The notes under the pieces were generated by a model. It had not been told where the DNA came from. It searched no databases and saw only the letters and a list, made by a program, of their open reading frames with translations. 64,000 bases of DNA from Cladorrhinum sp. PSN259 (taxonomy: Eukaryota > Ascomycota > Sordariomycetes > Sordariales > Podosporaceae). Both the position numbers and the translations under genes were made by a program. The stretch is from the NCBI GenBank assembly GCA_033725935.1, contig MU867125.1:124001-188000 (forward strand). Reading direction: 5' to 3'. Below, piece after piece: positions 24,217-36,256 of the stretch. Each line of letters begins with the position of its first letter. The stretch's first letter is position 1.

Positions 24217-27200
24217 TCATGTTTGAATAGCGGTCGATGGCGTGTTGCGTGACCAACTGTCGCGACTGTCTCGTCCTCTATATCCGCCGCGGGAACCTCG
24301 ACCCTGAGAGAGGTTGGCGTTTGATGAGCCAGAACCCTGGTCATTATTCTCGCGACCACCCTTTCCTTGCCCGTAACGCGGAGCCGATGGGGTGTTTCGA
24401 CCGCCGCCACCACGAGATCCACCTCGTCGAGGATTGCTGCGGTTTCTGCCATGCGGAATAATGATTTCCTTTCTCTCTGTGCCAGGGAATGACACATACC
24501 AGATTTTTCCCTCCCCATTAATAGGGACAGGGAACGAGATGGGGACAACCGTCGATACATTTGCAAACAACTTCTTCTCAAGAGGCTGAGGCGCAGGGCA
24601 CGGCTCCCATGCTTGTGGGGAGACCATGTTGGGGATCCTTACTGGAGGGAGCGAGCCCATTTCTTGCTCTTCGAAACAATCCTCAGCCATCTCTTTGCTC
24701 GTGACAAAAGCATTCATAGAGGGTAAAACTACAGAATTTGAGTCGGAGCGGAAATGTGAGGGCTTGTCGCCAAAGTCGAGACCGGATGGAGACTTGGGGT
24801 GAGGGTGCTGCTTGTGTCCACCCAAAAGACTGTCGAACCTGGCTTGCCAAACACTCTCTGGCTTCTGGGCAGAGTTGTTAAACGAGGGACGTCGATTACC
24901 TGCGCCGGGTCCAGTTGGCGAGTGTTCTGAATCCTTGTATGCAGCCTGTGATGCCCAAGCGAAGCTTGGCTTTGACGATCCCTTTGCTGCGGATGGGGGC
25001 AGCTTAACGATCGGATGTGGGCGAGGCAGAGATACATGCGGATGAGCAACATCTCCATCAAATGCTGGATGACCGGCCATGTCCGGAGGGGGTGGCGATG
25101 GGGACTTCTGGCGAGCATCATCCGAGTTAACTTCCTGGCGAATATCGGTATTGGCGTTCGACTCTTGGCGAATGTCTCGAGCCGCCGGGAAGAACCGTGA
25201 GCGACTGGGGCCTGGGGCGGACGGAGGAGCTAAGATGGAGGCTGTGGGTGGAAGAGGATTTTCGGCATTTGCGTTTACCCAGTCAGCATTGTCCTTACCA
25301 ATCTGGACGGTCTGTCTGGGCGCGGCATCTGCTCGTCTGCCATCTGAGTCGAGTTTTGTCGGTCGCCATGTATCCTTGATCGGGGCCTGTACGTCAGCCA
25401 AAGTTTTCCCAGCAGCTTTGAGTCGACGATTGCGCTCGTCAAATCTGTCGTTCAAAATTTGAGAAAAAAGATCATCTTGCAGACATACAGCATTGCCGGT
25501 CCAAGCAGACGAAGCAGCAGGTTGCTTCGTCTCACGGTCAGAAGCGACCGCACTGGCCCCAGAGACCTGTTCATTTCGTGGTGTTGGCCGTGGTGGCCCG
25601 ATCGGAGGGAGACGGGTGGTGGGGACGGTAGCATTTGACTGGGAGCTGCGCGAGCTACTCGGCGGTGCAATAGGCCCGGGTCCTGGCTTTGAAGACAGTG
25701 GGGGGGGAAGATCCGACGCAAATGTGCCGTTACCGAGAGGCCGGTTGTTAGGAGGAGGTCCCCACACATTCTTGATAGCAACTTGAGGGGGTTGAGGGCC
25801 CCAGGTGCCCGCACTCGAATACCTCTCTGCTGGTCTGGCTGTATTTGGCCAAGGATGAGCATGAGAATGTGGTTGCGAATCAGCATCATCTGAAGGCGAC
25901 AAGGTCTGCGACTGGGGTCCGTTAGGTAATGAGTCTGACTTGTAGGCAGACTCAGATGCGGCAGCGGAAAGGGGTTCGGCGGCCGTTTTAGTCTCGTCAA
26001 TCTGTCCAGGTTTCTGTGTTGTAAGCTCTCGGGGTTGGATCTGTGTTGGGGAATGTTCTTTAGCAGCTGCTTTCTTAGCACTGTTGGACTCCGGGGCAGG
26101 GCCCAGGGCTTCCAGCTTCTTGCGAATGCGCTCCTTTCTAGCCGCCTCTTCTGCGGCTTCCTGTTCCTGGCGACGCTTTAATGCCAGTTCTCTTCGCTCT
26201 CTCATAAGTCTCTTCTGAAGCTCAATATCGTCCTCAGTTACACCAACAAGGCTGGCCGTCGGGACGAGCGGGGACTTGAGGGCAGGTGGCAAAACATCTT
26301 GTACACCGGGGGCCGGTGCGCCCTGGGAATGAGGTACCGCATGGGTCGTTCCAGGAGAAGTCCGAGGAGGCCAACCCTGGATTTGAACATGGCGTGGACC
26401 ACCTTGCAACCCAGAAGGCGAGAAACCTCTTGGCGAAGCGGGACTATCACTTCTTCCCGCCATAGACCCACGTCTAGCTTGGACAAGCTCTGGGGGTGGC
26501 ATGGGGTGATCCAGGGTCTTGATTCGGTGATAGCTGCCGCTTCCACCACTCACATTGGATGATCCGCGACGTCGAGCATAGGGGCCGGACTCCTCGTTAT
26601 TTCTCCCAGGTGGGTATGGTCCAGATGGCTCAAAGGGACCTTGCTGTTCATGGTGCGGCCTGTGCAGAAGAGCTGGGTGACGGCCTTGCTGCACTTCAGG
26701 GCGCAAAGGACCATGCCGATCAGATACAGGTTCCAGACGGCCGGACTGCGAGTTGTAAAGCTCCCTACTGTTGTGCACAGGACCATCTCGCCAAGCGCTC
26801 CTGCTGAAATCATCTGCGTTCATCTCCTTGGGGAGAACGCGCGCGTCACCAGAGAAAGATCCTCTGGGCGGCATCCTTGACACAGGATGATTGAGATGCT
26901 CTGGCGGCGCAGTTATCGGCGATACCTTGTCAACCTTGGGGATGGAGGCCCATGGGGATTTAACAGGGGCTGGCGGAGGAGGCGGCTTTGCGACCAGAGT
27001 TGGCTTCTCGGGGGCGCCCTTCAGAACAAGACCTTTACCACTTGCAAGAACAGCAGTTTTGATGATCGGCGCTGGCTGCGCAGGAGCAGGTGCCGGGGAA
27101 GCTGTAGGCGCAGCAACGGGAACTGGTGCTGGAGGCTTCGGGGGGGATCCATTTTCCTTTGTCGCTGGTCGGATAACTGGTTGTGCCGGCACGGGGGCAG

Positions 27201-28118
27201 GAGAGACTGGCGCATGATGATCCTCTGTATGGGAAACCGTGACCTTAGTTCCGTCGCTCCATACGATGGTCTCAGGAGCCCAATCCTCGTCGTCGTCCTC
27301 TATGTCCGCCCAATTGTCTCCTCTGACATCCTCGGGCCCCAGCCGGCTAGCCATGTGGATTCCATACTTCTTAAGCTCTTCATCCGTGTATTTCTTTGGC
27401 TCAGGGGGGGGCACCGCTAGGGGAACGTATTAGCAAAGGACCAGCAGGCAATGATTAGGGGCGCATTGTTTGCTTACGTCTGTTCTTGTTCCAAACTGCA
27501 TTTGCATCCGGAGCTGACTTTCCGCCGTTTGCGCCTGACAACTTTGCAACGAGGCCACTGCCGCTCTTCGCAACCAATCGGGGGCGAGATGCCGCCAAGG
27601 TGCTGGTTGGGGTGGGTGAAGAGCTGAGCGTCGCAGCGGGCTTCTCCAGAGTCTTTGATTGCATTGTAGGCGCGGTGCTCTTGGGGTGCAGGAATGTTTT
27701 GTTGACGCTGATCGCCTTGAAGGATGCAGGTTTCTTGACAGTTGACGAAGTCCGGCTGTGGCTTTTGCCATCTTCCTCCTGATTCTTGGATGCATCCCTT
27801 GATGCTTCGTTGTCTGACCCTCCGCTTACACTAACTTCGGCCGAGTTCACCAAGTCGTCGACTATATCAGATACGTGCTTGTTCGCGATTTCGTCTGTCG
27901 GAGCAGCAGTGGCGGCGGGTTCGCCGTTTACAGCTGGTTGGGTGACGAAGACATTTTGCGACTCGCTATCGATGTTGTTGGCCTGAGCGTACGGGCGCAC
28001 ACCTGCAGTTAGTGAAGGGGTTCAGGTATCTTTGCAGACTCACTCAGAAACTTACGGCGTCGGCTGAAGAAGTTATGGTGGCTTCATCGGATCGCTGCTT
28101 TGGTGACTCTGTGGCCAT
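24217..28118 (-). CDS. Large disordered RGG-rich protein of unknown function, conserved N-terminal motif
   Basis: Exons 28118-28056, 27982-27478 and 27416-24217 give 1,255 aa (an ATG one codon upstream, at 28121, is equally possible). The second acceptor (TACGCTCAG) was chosen because it keeps frame. Most of the protein is Pro/Ser/Gln-rich. The best landmark spans the second intron: VWNKNRPVPPPEPKKYTDEE, then LKKYGIHMASRLGPEDVRG, NWADIEDDDEDWAPETIVW and DGTKVTV. I know this block as a recurrent fungal feature but not its function. A short charged helix (ERIRKKLEALGPAP) lies near 620, an FSQILNDRFDERNRRLKAAG segment near 840, and the last 70 residues are Arg/Gly-rich (SRGGGGRN, GRGSRGGYRGRD), which suggests RNA binding or condensate behaviour. 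Role not assigned. Confidence 0.82.
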
Positions 28119-28121
28119 CAT

Positions 28122-29415
28122 CCGTGCGAATATCCAGTCGTGGGTCGAACGTCGAGAATATTCCGATCGCGGCCCCCCAAGTTCGCCTAGTAATGATAAT
28201 GGGCGATGATATGTGGTATCTGTGGAGAGCGAAGAAAGTGGTGGTTGATGTCAGCGATCAGCGATCAGAATTGATTGCGGGTACGAGAAAGCGCAAAAAA
28301 GAAGAGAGGGCTGCAAGGTCGGGACAGGTCGACAGATGACTAGGCGCCTTTGCGGAGTGGCAGATGACTGACTGCTACTGCTGCTCCCGCTCGTGGTGGT
28401 GGTGGTGGTGGTGCACGCAGTCTGGTCTTGTTCGATCGGCAGAGGACAAAAGCAAAGAAAGTGGTATTATTCATATTATAGCTAATTTACATACCTTTTC
28501 CTCTATTCCCGAAAATATGGAATGTTGGGGAAGAAGTGCCGTCGCTCGGTCGCGTGGAGGTCGAGTACGGTCTTTCGCGGGGTGAAGTGGTGGAGGGTCG
28601 GGGTGTGGTGGAAGGGGTCAGGTAATCACGGGAAATGTTGCAGGGCAGGTGCGGTTGACTGGTCGGTCCGTCCAGGTCAAGGTTGCTCTTCCCAATGTGG
28701 TGAGGCGAGGCCAACGAAAGGATGCACTGCTGCTGCTGGTCTTTTCGCCTGGGACCAGCGACTTGGTCCCTGGTTGGTCGCCAGAGGTCAGTGCTGCAGT
28801 GGGCATGGTTTTGGCTTAGCGTCCCGAAAATGGGTCTGTGCGTTTTGAAGATCTGCCTCATGCGATTGTGGTGCTCCACCTGTGAAGCATCGACAATTGT
28901 TTGAGCCTGAGAATCGATGAACCTTGAATGCATACATTGAGCACTAAAATATCAATAGAAGAAAAAAGGGACCCAAATGATCGTAGTCAGTCATCAATCA
29001 ATGAGCAGCTGAATAGAAACACCGATTATCCCAAAAAAAAAACCAAAAAAAAAAAAAAACCGAGAAACTCAACTCATTCTGAGGCCTCAAAATCAATGGG
29101 CGAATGAGTGCGTGCTGAGTTGATCAGTGCAGGACCACATTGCCTCGCCATTGCAATGAAGAGAAGCCATACACACAAAATCCAAATTTTTCGGGCTCAA
29201 TTCTTCGTCTCTTCTTGCTTCGGGAGCTCTTCACCATCTCTAACTCCTCTCCGGAGTCACTCAATACACACACATCAGAGGTTGCGAACAAAATGAACGA
29301 AAACTCCCTGCCTGTTGCGGTGCCCAAATGGCCACTTTCACTCTATTGGAAAACAGGTTATTTACACGCCCGAAGCAAATCCCAAGCGGAACCACTTTCT
29401 TCTCACAACTCAAGC
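28122..29415. other. Upstream region of the RGG protein and 3' flank of ATP17
   Basis: 1.3 kb with triplet runs (GTG units near 28395-28412) and A-tracts near 29034-29060. No gene is supported. Confidence 0.55.
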
Positions 29416-30196
29416 TTAGTGAGCATTGTTCTTGTGGTGGCCTAGTTTGCATCTGTTAGCCCAGTCTTCAATATATATCTTAACACAAGGTGTCAAAACT
29501 TACGGAGGTGGAAGTAGTAGTTCTGGGCATAACCGACGACCAGGAGGAAGGCGATCATGTGAACGATAGCTGCAGTTAAATCAGCAAAGATGCTCTCCTT
29601 CCGAATATCAAACTCCTAGTGAGAGGAAGAAACATACGGGCACCGGTAGGCTTCTTGCCAAAGTGCTTGGCCTGGTATCTGCCGAGAATGCCGGTGGCCT
29701 TGACCTCGGGAGCGGCTCCCCGGGGAAGCTTCTGGTAAAAGTTGACGACGCGCTGCATGCGGACGGCATCAGGGGCAGCACCAATGGCCTGGTTTTATAT
29801 TCCTCCGTCAGCATTCGCAATTTCAACTCGTCATCATTCGTTCTGTCTTGTCTTCCATCCCCCCATCTCCTTGTCGAGGCCAATATCAATGTCGATGTTG
29901 GTTATTATTGTCGATGCGCATTTGCTTGTCGTTCCCCGTGCCCCGCCATGGCCAACTCCGAATTCCTCCTCTTCCGAAGAGCAACTCCTGCAGACACTTC
30001 CCTGACCCTCGATTCGGTGCCCTCTCGGCGTCGCCATAATCGGTGGACGAAAATCTCGAACAAAATCAACATACCTTGGGAGAGGCGACCTGCAATGCCC
30101 GTCAGCAAATTATTCTTAAACCCCGAACCAGACATTAAGAAAGCATACCTTGGGCGGGATGAGGGTGGAAAGGGCCCGGCGAGTGACGAAGCTCAT
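29416..30196 (-). CDS. ATP17: Mitochondrial F1Fo ATP synthase subunit f, five exons including a 15-nt micro-exon
   Basis: Exons 30196-30149, 30089-30075, 29788-29638, 29569-29504 and 29441-29416 sum to 306 nt and 101 aa. The pieces give MSFVTRRALSTLIPPK, VASPK (the micro-exon), AIGAAPDAVRMQRVVNFYQK, a RYQAKHFGKKPTGAP segment, a single transmembrane helix (IVHMIAFLLVVGYAQNYYF) and the end HLRHHKNNAH. The size, the order of an N-terminal targeting segment, the matrix segment and one membrane helix, and the HLRHHKNNAH tail fit fungal subunit f, a Fo stator component needed for complex assembly and dimers. All joins are in frame with GT-AG borders. The final acceptor was set at the second AG (GCAAACTAG) because the first would end the protein two residues after the join and lose the conserved tail. 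It is head to head with NDUFS4. Confidence 0.92.
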
Positions 30197-30576
30197 TTTG
30201 CTGGATTTCGTGTTGTCGCGCAACAACAACTTCTAGGACAGGAACTTGGGTGGAGAAGGGTATCTGAAGTCGACTCGGGGGCTGTCGGCTTCGATCAGAG
30301 TGGTGGTTCCAATTGACGACCGGTTTGAGCTGTTAACTTGGGGCAGAACTGCGGGAAAACCGCAAGGTCCAATCGTCGGCAAGAAGGTTGTTGCGCACGA
30401 CGGGTGTTTCCGGGAGGCCAATTGGAAGGCGGCAAGTGGGGCTCTGACCTCGAAGGCCGCTAGGTGGGTGGCAGCTCTCACAACCTTGCATCACTAGGAG
30501 ACCACTGCTTCGGTGCTGTGCTGCTTGCTGAAGCTATATTCACCCCGCCACTCGCAAATCAATTGAGCAGCGCAAA
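30197..30576. promoter_or_regulatory. Bidirectional promoter of ATP17 and NDUFS4 with three CCAAT boxes
   Basis: 380 bp between start codons. CCAAT pentamers occur at 30309-30313, 30369-30373 and 30418-30422 (the last in a CCAATTGG palindrome readable on both strands). The HAP/CBC CCAAT-binding complex is a known activator of respiratory genes in fungi; binding here is inference. Confidence 0.65.
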
Positions 30577-31309
30577 ATGGCCTCATTAAGGGCAACTTCG
30601 GCCTCAGCGGCCCGCATGCTGCGCACCGCGACCCGATCGAACTCTGCTGTCGTCCCCGCCTCGCGCCGCTTCGAGAGCAGCAACAGCACCTCCCACTCCT
30701 CCACCATCCCCGTCATCTCCAAGTACAAGCAGAACGAGACGTCTGCCCTCAGCAACCTCCCCCGCAACGCCCCCGACTACGACGTCCCCATCGATCAGGC
30801 CACCTCGACCTTCACCCCAGTCCCCAAGTCAATCCAAGATGGCTCCGAAGACGTCCCGGTCCCGGCCGGCCTGATCTCTGGCGCCCCTCTCGAGCTTCAA
30901 GCCCGTCAAGTCCGGTCCGTCTTCACATCTTACCACTACTCGGACCGCAGCCCCATCCTCATACCCTGAGTTGCCCTAACCTTTAACTCTGTATTCTAGT
31001 ATCTTCAAAGCAGCCAAACCCGCCTCCCAGTCCGGCGAGTGGAAGTCCAACAGCTGGCGCATGGACTGGGACGTCCTCGGCAAGGGTCACAGATGGGAGA
31101 ACCAGCTGATGGGCTGGCAGTCGTCCGCCGACGCCATGCAAGCCATCGGCATCAACTTCAAGAGCAAGGAGGACGCCATTGCCTTCGCTGAGAAGCAGGG
31201 ATACGAGTACTATGTTCAGGAGCCCAACACGAGGCACTTTGCCCCGAAGGCATACGCCAACAACTTTTTGTACTCGCCCGGAAAGTTGAAGCACATCCGG
31301 ACCAAGTAA
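30577..31309 (+). CDS. Complex I accessory subunit NDUFS4 (18-21 kDa, AQDQ family)
   Basis: Exons 30577-30914 and 31000-31309 give 215 aa. Residues 1-35 are Arg/Ser/Ala-rich with no acidic residue, a mitochondrial presequence. The mature part begins VPVPAGLISGAPLELQARQV and crosses the intron to RIFKAAKPASQSGEWKSNSW, then RMDWDVLGKGHRWENQLMGW, SSADAMQAIGINFKSKEDAI, FAEKQGYEYYVQEP and AYANNFLYSPGKLKHIRTK. The RWENxLMGW and KEDAIxFAEKxGYxY strings are diagnostic of the ETC complex I subunit family. NDUFS4 stabilises the NADH-oxidising arm of complex I in the mitochondrial matrix. The intron donor is GTCCGT, weaker than its neighbours but demanded by frame and conservation. It shares a promoter with ATP17. 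Confidence 0.94.
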
Positions 31310-32005
31310 ATAAAAGGGTTGTTGGTGTGAGGGGAAGAAAGCAAAAAGTGATGGTCGTCGGGAGGCTCAGTGAAATTGTGTACATACGTGCTGGGAACGA
31401 TGAAATAGAATGCATAAAAAAAGTATGGCAGTATTTGATCCATATTCCTGATTTTAGGGGACAATCTACAAGCCCGTCTGGATTCCCCAGCAAAGCCAGG
31501 CTCTGTGTGTCCCAATGCACTAGCATGCGCTTGGTGGAACATGGCTCGGTCCTTATTCGCGAATCACTGCTCAGGGAACACGGCAAGGTGATACTGGCAA
31601 TACGCAGTTGTGAGCGATTGGAGAGGACAAAAGGTTCCAAGGCATATATACACCTATGTATGACAAGTCAAGCATGCAGTCGACCGAGGGACATTCCGAC
31701 CACAAACACAATCAAGTTCAAGGCACAAGGGTCAGAAGTTGATAAAGGTGCAGAAATAAACACCGCAAAAAGCCTCTTTTTGGTATATATAAAGAGCAGC
31801 CGAGGCAATTCTAGAAGCAAGACTACTGTAATCGCCGTCCTTCCATGCATAAAATTAGTCAAAACAATGCTGTGGTGGTTCCATAACCCCATACCAACCA
31901 TAATTCCAAAAGTACCTCAATACCCATTACCGGGTCGCTAATAACGCCATGCCCAAAAGAAGTATCGTCATAAGTGTGTTGCTTGTTGTTTTGTCAACAC
32001 CTGTT
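31310..32005. other. Convergent intergenic region between NDUFS4 and GID8
   Basis: 3' flanks of both genes, 0.7 kb. Nothing further was recognised. Confidence 0.6.
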
Positions 32006-33311
32006 TCATGTCGTAATCATTGCATCGTGTCCGTTAGACTCCATGAAATCCTCACTGCGTAGCCCAATATCAAGGGAGCTGGGCAGCGGGATCTTCTTGT
32101 CTCTCGCCGATGACTCTGCCCACTCGCGTAATCGAACAAGAGTTCTGATGGCCGCCTCTTTGCGCTGTGCTTGTCGGGCCAGGATTGCTTCATTGACCTT
32201 CGAGGCAATCATCACACGGAGGTCCGTCGATAGCAGTGCCTTGACCTCTGGACGCAAATCCGAGGATTCGTGATCGAAGATGAGCAGAAGCATGGCCTTC
32301 TCCAGGTCCTTCCTGAACTCCTCATTGACCGAAGCACGAGGTCCAACCTTGTTGTGCGCAAACTCCAAAGCCGGGCTGATATCGCCGCCATTGCATTGGC
32401 GTATCAACTCAATCAGCTGAAGACGGAGGAGCGAGAAATGTAGTTTTGGGTTTTGGTCCAAAATCTGGCTGCATGTTAGAAGGAAACGCAGTGATGAAAA
32501 GTTTATAACGTGAATGATGATAAGATGCTGCGCTCATAAATTGATGGTTATGTCTCATCATGGGCCTGGAAGGCCTATGCGTGGTGCATGTTGAAACTCT
32601 GTTTCTAATCAGAGCAGCGGGGGAGGAAAAACGAAGAAGACAAAGATAATATCTTACCTCTGAATCAAGCTCGTTCAGGGCCGAAATGGCGGACTCCACG
32701 TTGCCGCTATGAATGGCATGCGTGATCTCCTGCCTGGTCTTGATTGAAGGGTCATCCTGTTGGGGCTTCAAGTTGGCCTCTTTCGAGAACTTGGCAGCAG
32801 CATGCGGATACCCTTCCATCGTCAAGTAGTCGAGGATAATAGCATTGATGTCGCTAGCCATTCTGTCAGCATATTTCCGCATCGTGGTGATGGTGTTGTG
32901 TTGTGTTCCTGGTGACAGCAAAGCGCAAGTGCGGGGCAGTGTTCAGGGTTTACGAGATAAATGCAGAGTTTCTCCTCATTGGTATTCAGAGAGATTCCCA
33001 TTGATATGCGATCATCATGTTGGGGCCACGTCGCACGCGTTGTACAACCAGGAACAGCAAAAGGAGCTACTAACCTCTTTGGCGACTTGACCTCAGCTAC
33101 CCGCCTCTCGAAATCATGTCGGGCAGGAGTTGCTGTCGACGTGGAGGAATTCTGCAGAGACCGAAGTTAGCGAGTGGGGATGGAGGCGCGCTGCATGAAA
33201 GCCACGAACCATCTGTTCGCGTTGCTGGCGGAACTGCTCAAAGATGTGTTCACGGAATGCCGAATCGTGCTCTGGGTTCCCCAGGTCGAACGGTGGTGGC
33301 CAGTTGGACAT
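32006..33311 (-). CDS. GID8: GID/CTLH E3 ligase complex subunit Gid8 (LisH-CTLH-CRA)
   Basis: Exons 33311-33210, 33151-33075, 32853-32658 and 32464-32006 give 277 aa. Two short exons encode a variable N-terminus (MSNWPPPFDLGNPEHDSAFR; then NSSTSTATPARHDFERRVAE, VKSPK). The third begins SDINAIILDYLTMEGYPHAA and carries the LisH helix and the start of CTLH (TRQEITHAIHSGNVESAISA, LNELDSE). The fourth continues ILDQNPKLHFSLLRLQLIEL and the CRA region (ALEFAHNKVGPRASVNEEF, LEKAMLLLIF, RVMIASKVNEAILARQAQRK). Gid8 is a core scaffold of the multi-subunit ubiquitin ligase that degrades gluconeogenic enzymes in yeast; its role in filamentous fungi is inferred from the family. The junction KSPK-SDINA matches homologues, which fixes the acceptor at GCTAG. 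Confidence 0.94.
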
Positions 33312-34054
33312 GTGCCTATTTGACGAGGGGCACGCTTATTCACATCGGTGTCGAACGTGTGTTGTGCACCTGAAGTCTCAGGTTTGCACTTGGGGTTTGT
33401 GGGTGGTTGAGCGATTAAAAAATCGAATTCAGTGAAAGAAAGAGCAGAATTGGAAAGTGGAAGTCGAGTTCGAGAGGTTGGTGAAAACCTGAAGAATGGA
33501 AGGTGTCCGAGCTTTTCTGTCGGTGGAGTCCCTGAAGCGGATCTTTGGGGCGGGTGCCCCTCGGCCGGGGTCAAAGAGAAGCCGGGCACAGGGCGCTGCA
33601 CACTGTGGCACTCGAGATCGCACTGTAGCTGTTTGGAGCTGCCACTCGAGGCCTGGAACGAATCAGAGCGCATGCTCACCTTCCCAACCTGAGGCTTGGC
33701 AAGTGGAGGAGGGGCAGTCTTGTGGACAAAACAGAGACCGAACAGAGCATTTCCATCTTCCCATTTCTATCATGACAAGGTTGATTTTGACAGGAGAGCC
33801 AAGGTATTTACATTGGGTAGGTTTAAGCCTCGTCTTCTTTGGAGAGGAGCATTCGGATAGCGCAGAGCGTTTATCTATATCCTTCCCCCTCTTCATCCAT
33901 TTTCTTCTCCATCTACGAATCCCTGCATCGAAACGAAACAGGCACTTACAGCGTGCCACTGCATCTGGCCACTCACTCCATCTTGGGCATCTTTTATTTC
34001 TTCACCTTTATTTCTCCCACAGCACACACAAAACAAAAACAAGGCAGAAGAATA
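33312..34054. promoter_or_regulatory. Divergent upstream region of GID8 and uridine kinase
   Basis: 743 bp between start codons; CT-rich leader on the + strand just before the kinase gene. No specific site was identified. Confidence 0.5.
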
Positions 34055-35739
34055 ATGCCTTCCACTACATCAACTATCGTTATCCCCGATGTGGTGGCCA
34101 AGGACGCAATCACCACCACCACCACCAACGGCTCGGCCGAGGTAGCAGACGGAACCATCGCAAAAAGGGCCCACTATGCTCCTCCTTGGGCAGACGTCAG
34201 CATTATTGGCATCGCCGGCAGCTCTGGGTCTGGAAAGTCAACTCTCTCACAAGCCATCGTTAAAAAGCTAAACCTGCCGTGGGTTGTAATTCTATCCATC
34301 GACTCATTTTACAAGAGCCTGGACGAGGAATCCTCCAGGAAAGCCTTTCGATGTGAATACGACTTTGATGCCCCAGATGTAAGAATCCGGGAGTGCTGGA
34401 TATGAGACGGGAGACAGAGAGTTCAACGTATTGATCCTTCCCAGGCTCTGGATTTCGATGTCTTGGTTGACCGTCTGCGGGATCTCAAAGCAGGGTGAGT
34501 CTTTGCACATCTGTCCATCATGTCTTACAACGGTGGTCTGATGATGTCTGCAGGAAACGGGCTGAGATTCCCATCTACTCTTTTGAGAAACATGCCCGCC
34601 TGGAGAAGACGACGTCAATCTACTCACCACATGTCTTGATTCTTGAGGGTATCTTTGCTCTGCATGACCCCAGAGTTCTTGAGCTTCTGGACATGAAGAT
34701 CTTCTGTGAGGCCGATCCAGATACTTGCCTGTCCAGAAGAAGTAAGTGCATATACAAGGTTCAGATGTCTCAGAAAGGTACAAGATTCTGACATGCCATA
34801 AAGTGTTGCGTGACACCAAAGAGCGAGGCCGTGACATCGAGGGCATCATCAAGCAGTGGTTCAGCTTCGTGAAGCCAAACTTTGAGAAATATGTCAACCC
34901 TCAACGAAATGTGGCCGACATTATCGTCCCTTGTAAGAGTGAGACGCATGTCGCCATGAGTAAGTTTCTCTTGCCCAACACACAAGTCTCTCCACCCTGC
35001 TTGGTCTAACACCAATCCCATAGCAATGGTTTCCCAATTCATCCACCAAAAGCTCCTGGAAAAATCAACACATCACAGAATGGCACTCACCAAACTGGAA
35101 CTCGGTGCTCTCTCAAAGCCCCTGTCAGCCAAAGTCCACATCATGAAACAAACCCCCCAGATGCGCGGTATGAACACCATCATCCACGACATCGACACCA
35201 CCCCGGAGGATTTCATCTTTTACTTTAATCGCCTCGCCGCCCTGCTGGTCGAACAAGGCCTCAACAATGCCGCTTTTACCTCCCAACAGGTAACCACTCC
35301 GCAAAACAGGCAGTATCTCGGCCTCGAGCCCGCGGGCGAAGTCTCAGCGGTTATTGTCCTCCGCGGCGGCGCGGCGCTCGAAGCCGGTCTTCATCGCGTG
35401 ATTACGGATTGCAAGACGGGACGGATGCTCATCCAGTCGAATATTCGCACGGGTGAACCAGAGCTGCATTATTTGGTTTTGCCCGACGACATCAACCAAC
35501 ACGCGTCAGTCCTGCTGCTTGATGCTCAGATGAGCAGCGGCGGGTCGGCGTTGATGGCCGTGCAGGTGCTGGTCGATCACGGTGTCAAGGAGGAAAAGAT
35601 CACGCTGGTGACGTATTCTTCGGGAAGGATGGGATTGCACCGGTTGATGCAGGTTTTCCCCGGTATCACTGTCGTGGTTGGGAATTTGTGCACTGATGTT
35701 GAGGAGCGGTGGGTCGAGAAGAGATATTTCCGGTGCTGA
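34055..35739 (+). CDS. URK1: Uridine/cytidine kinase with C-terminal uracil-phosphoribosyltransferase-like domain
   Basis: Exons 34055-34378, 34445-34494, 34554-34741, 34804-34959 and 35024-35739 give 477 aa. A P-loop, GIAGSSGSGKSTL, lies at about 52-64, followed by LSIDSFYKSL, the YDFDAPD motif, IYSFEKHAR, VLILEGIFAL and an ERGRDIEGIIKQW lid. The last exon, after VSQFIHQKLLEKS, is a UPRT-like domain: MKQTPQMRGMNTIIHD, VIVLRGGAALEAGLHRVI, and a PRPP-loop position reading LLDAQMSSGGSALMA. This fused architecture is normal for eukaryotic uridine kinases, which phosphorylate uridine and cytidine in pyrimidine salvage. In this loop the LDPMLATGGS consensus is changed, as often seen where the second domain is not a free UPRT. 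All junctions keep frame; exon 3-4 joins through a Met. Confidence 0.93.
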
Positions 35740-36256
35740 GATTTTCTGGGAAAGGGGATCATTATCTATCGAAGGGTATGGTGGGCCGATCTATATAGCA
35801 TGCATGGCGTTGAAGCGATATTCTTGGATGGCTGGGCTGTATCACGAAATTTATGCAAAGCATTGAATTTAAGACATATTTTTGGAGTCCACAACCCACA
35901 TGATAGGTATGTGGCACCGTTTCGTGGTCGTATGCGTGACATCATCAGGACCTCATCAATGTGCAGACTGGCTCTACAACACCTTTCTCTGAACCACAAA
36001 AAATACAACATGCGAAAATATCATTAGAAAGATTGTCTATCAATCCGGCTGCAATCGATAGCTGTGCCCGCTAAATTCACCCTCGCCACCGACAAGACGC
36101 TGCAAATGCTACCGCTTGCTAATTAACAGCCATGAAATAGTCTTACAGATGGTATCAAAACTAGATCATGCCACCCATGAAAAGCAAAAAGAAACTTTCC
36201 TTCCTCAGAGAGGAAAAAATAAATAAAAGCCTTTAGTCGGCTAATGAAAAAGCTCA
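35740..36256. other. Convergent intergenic region between URK1 and NDE
   Basis: 3' flanks of two convergent genes; no gene or repeat seen. Confidence 0.6.

Noticed and set aside
25449..25492. Possible intron (GTATGT to ACAG) in the RGG protein gene
   Set aside because: Its length of 44 nt would break the frame, while the uninterrupted reading stays open.
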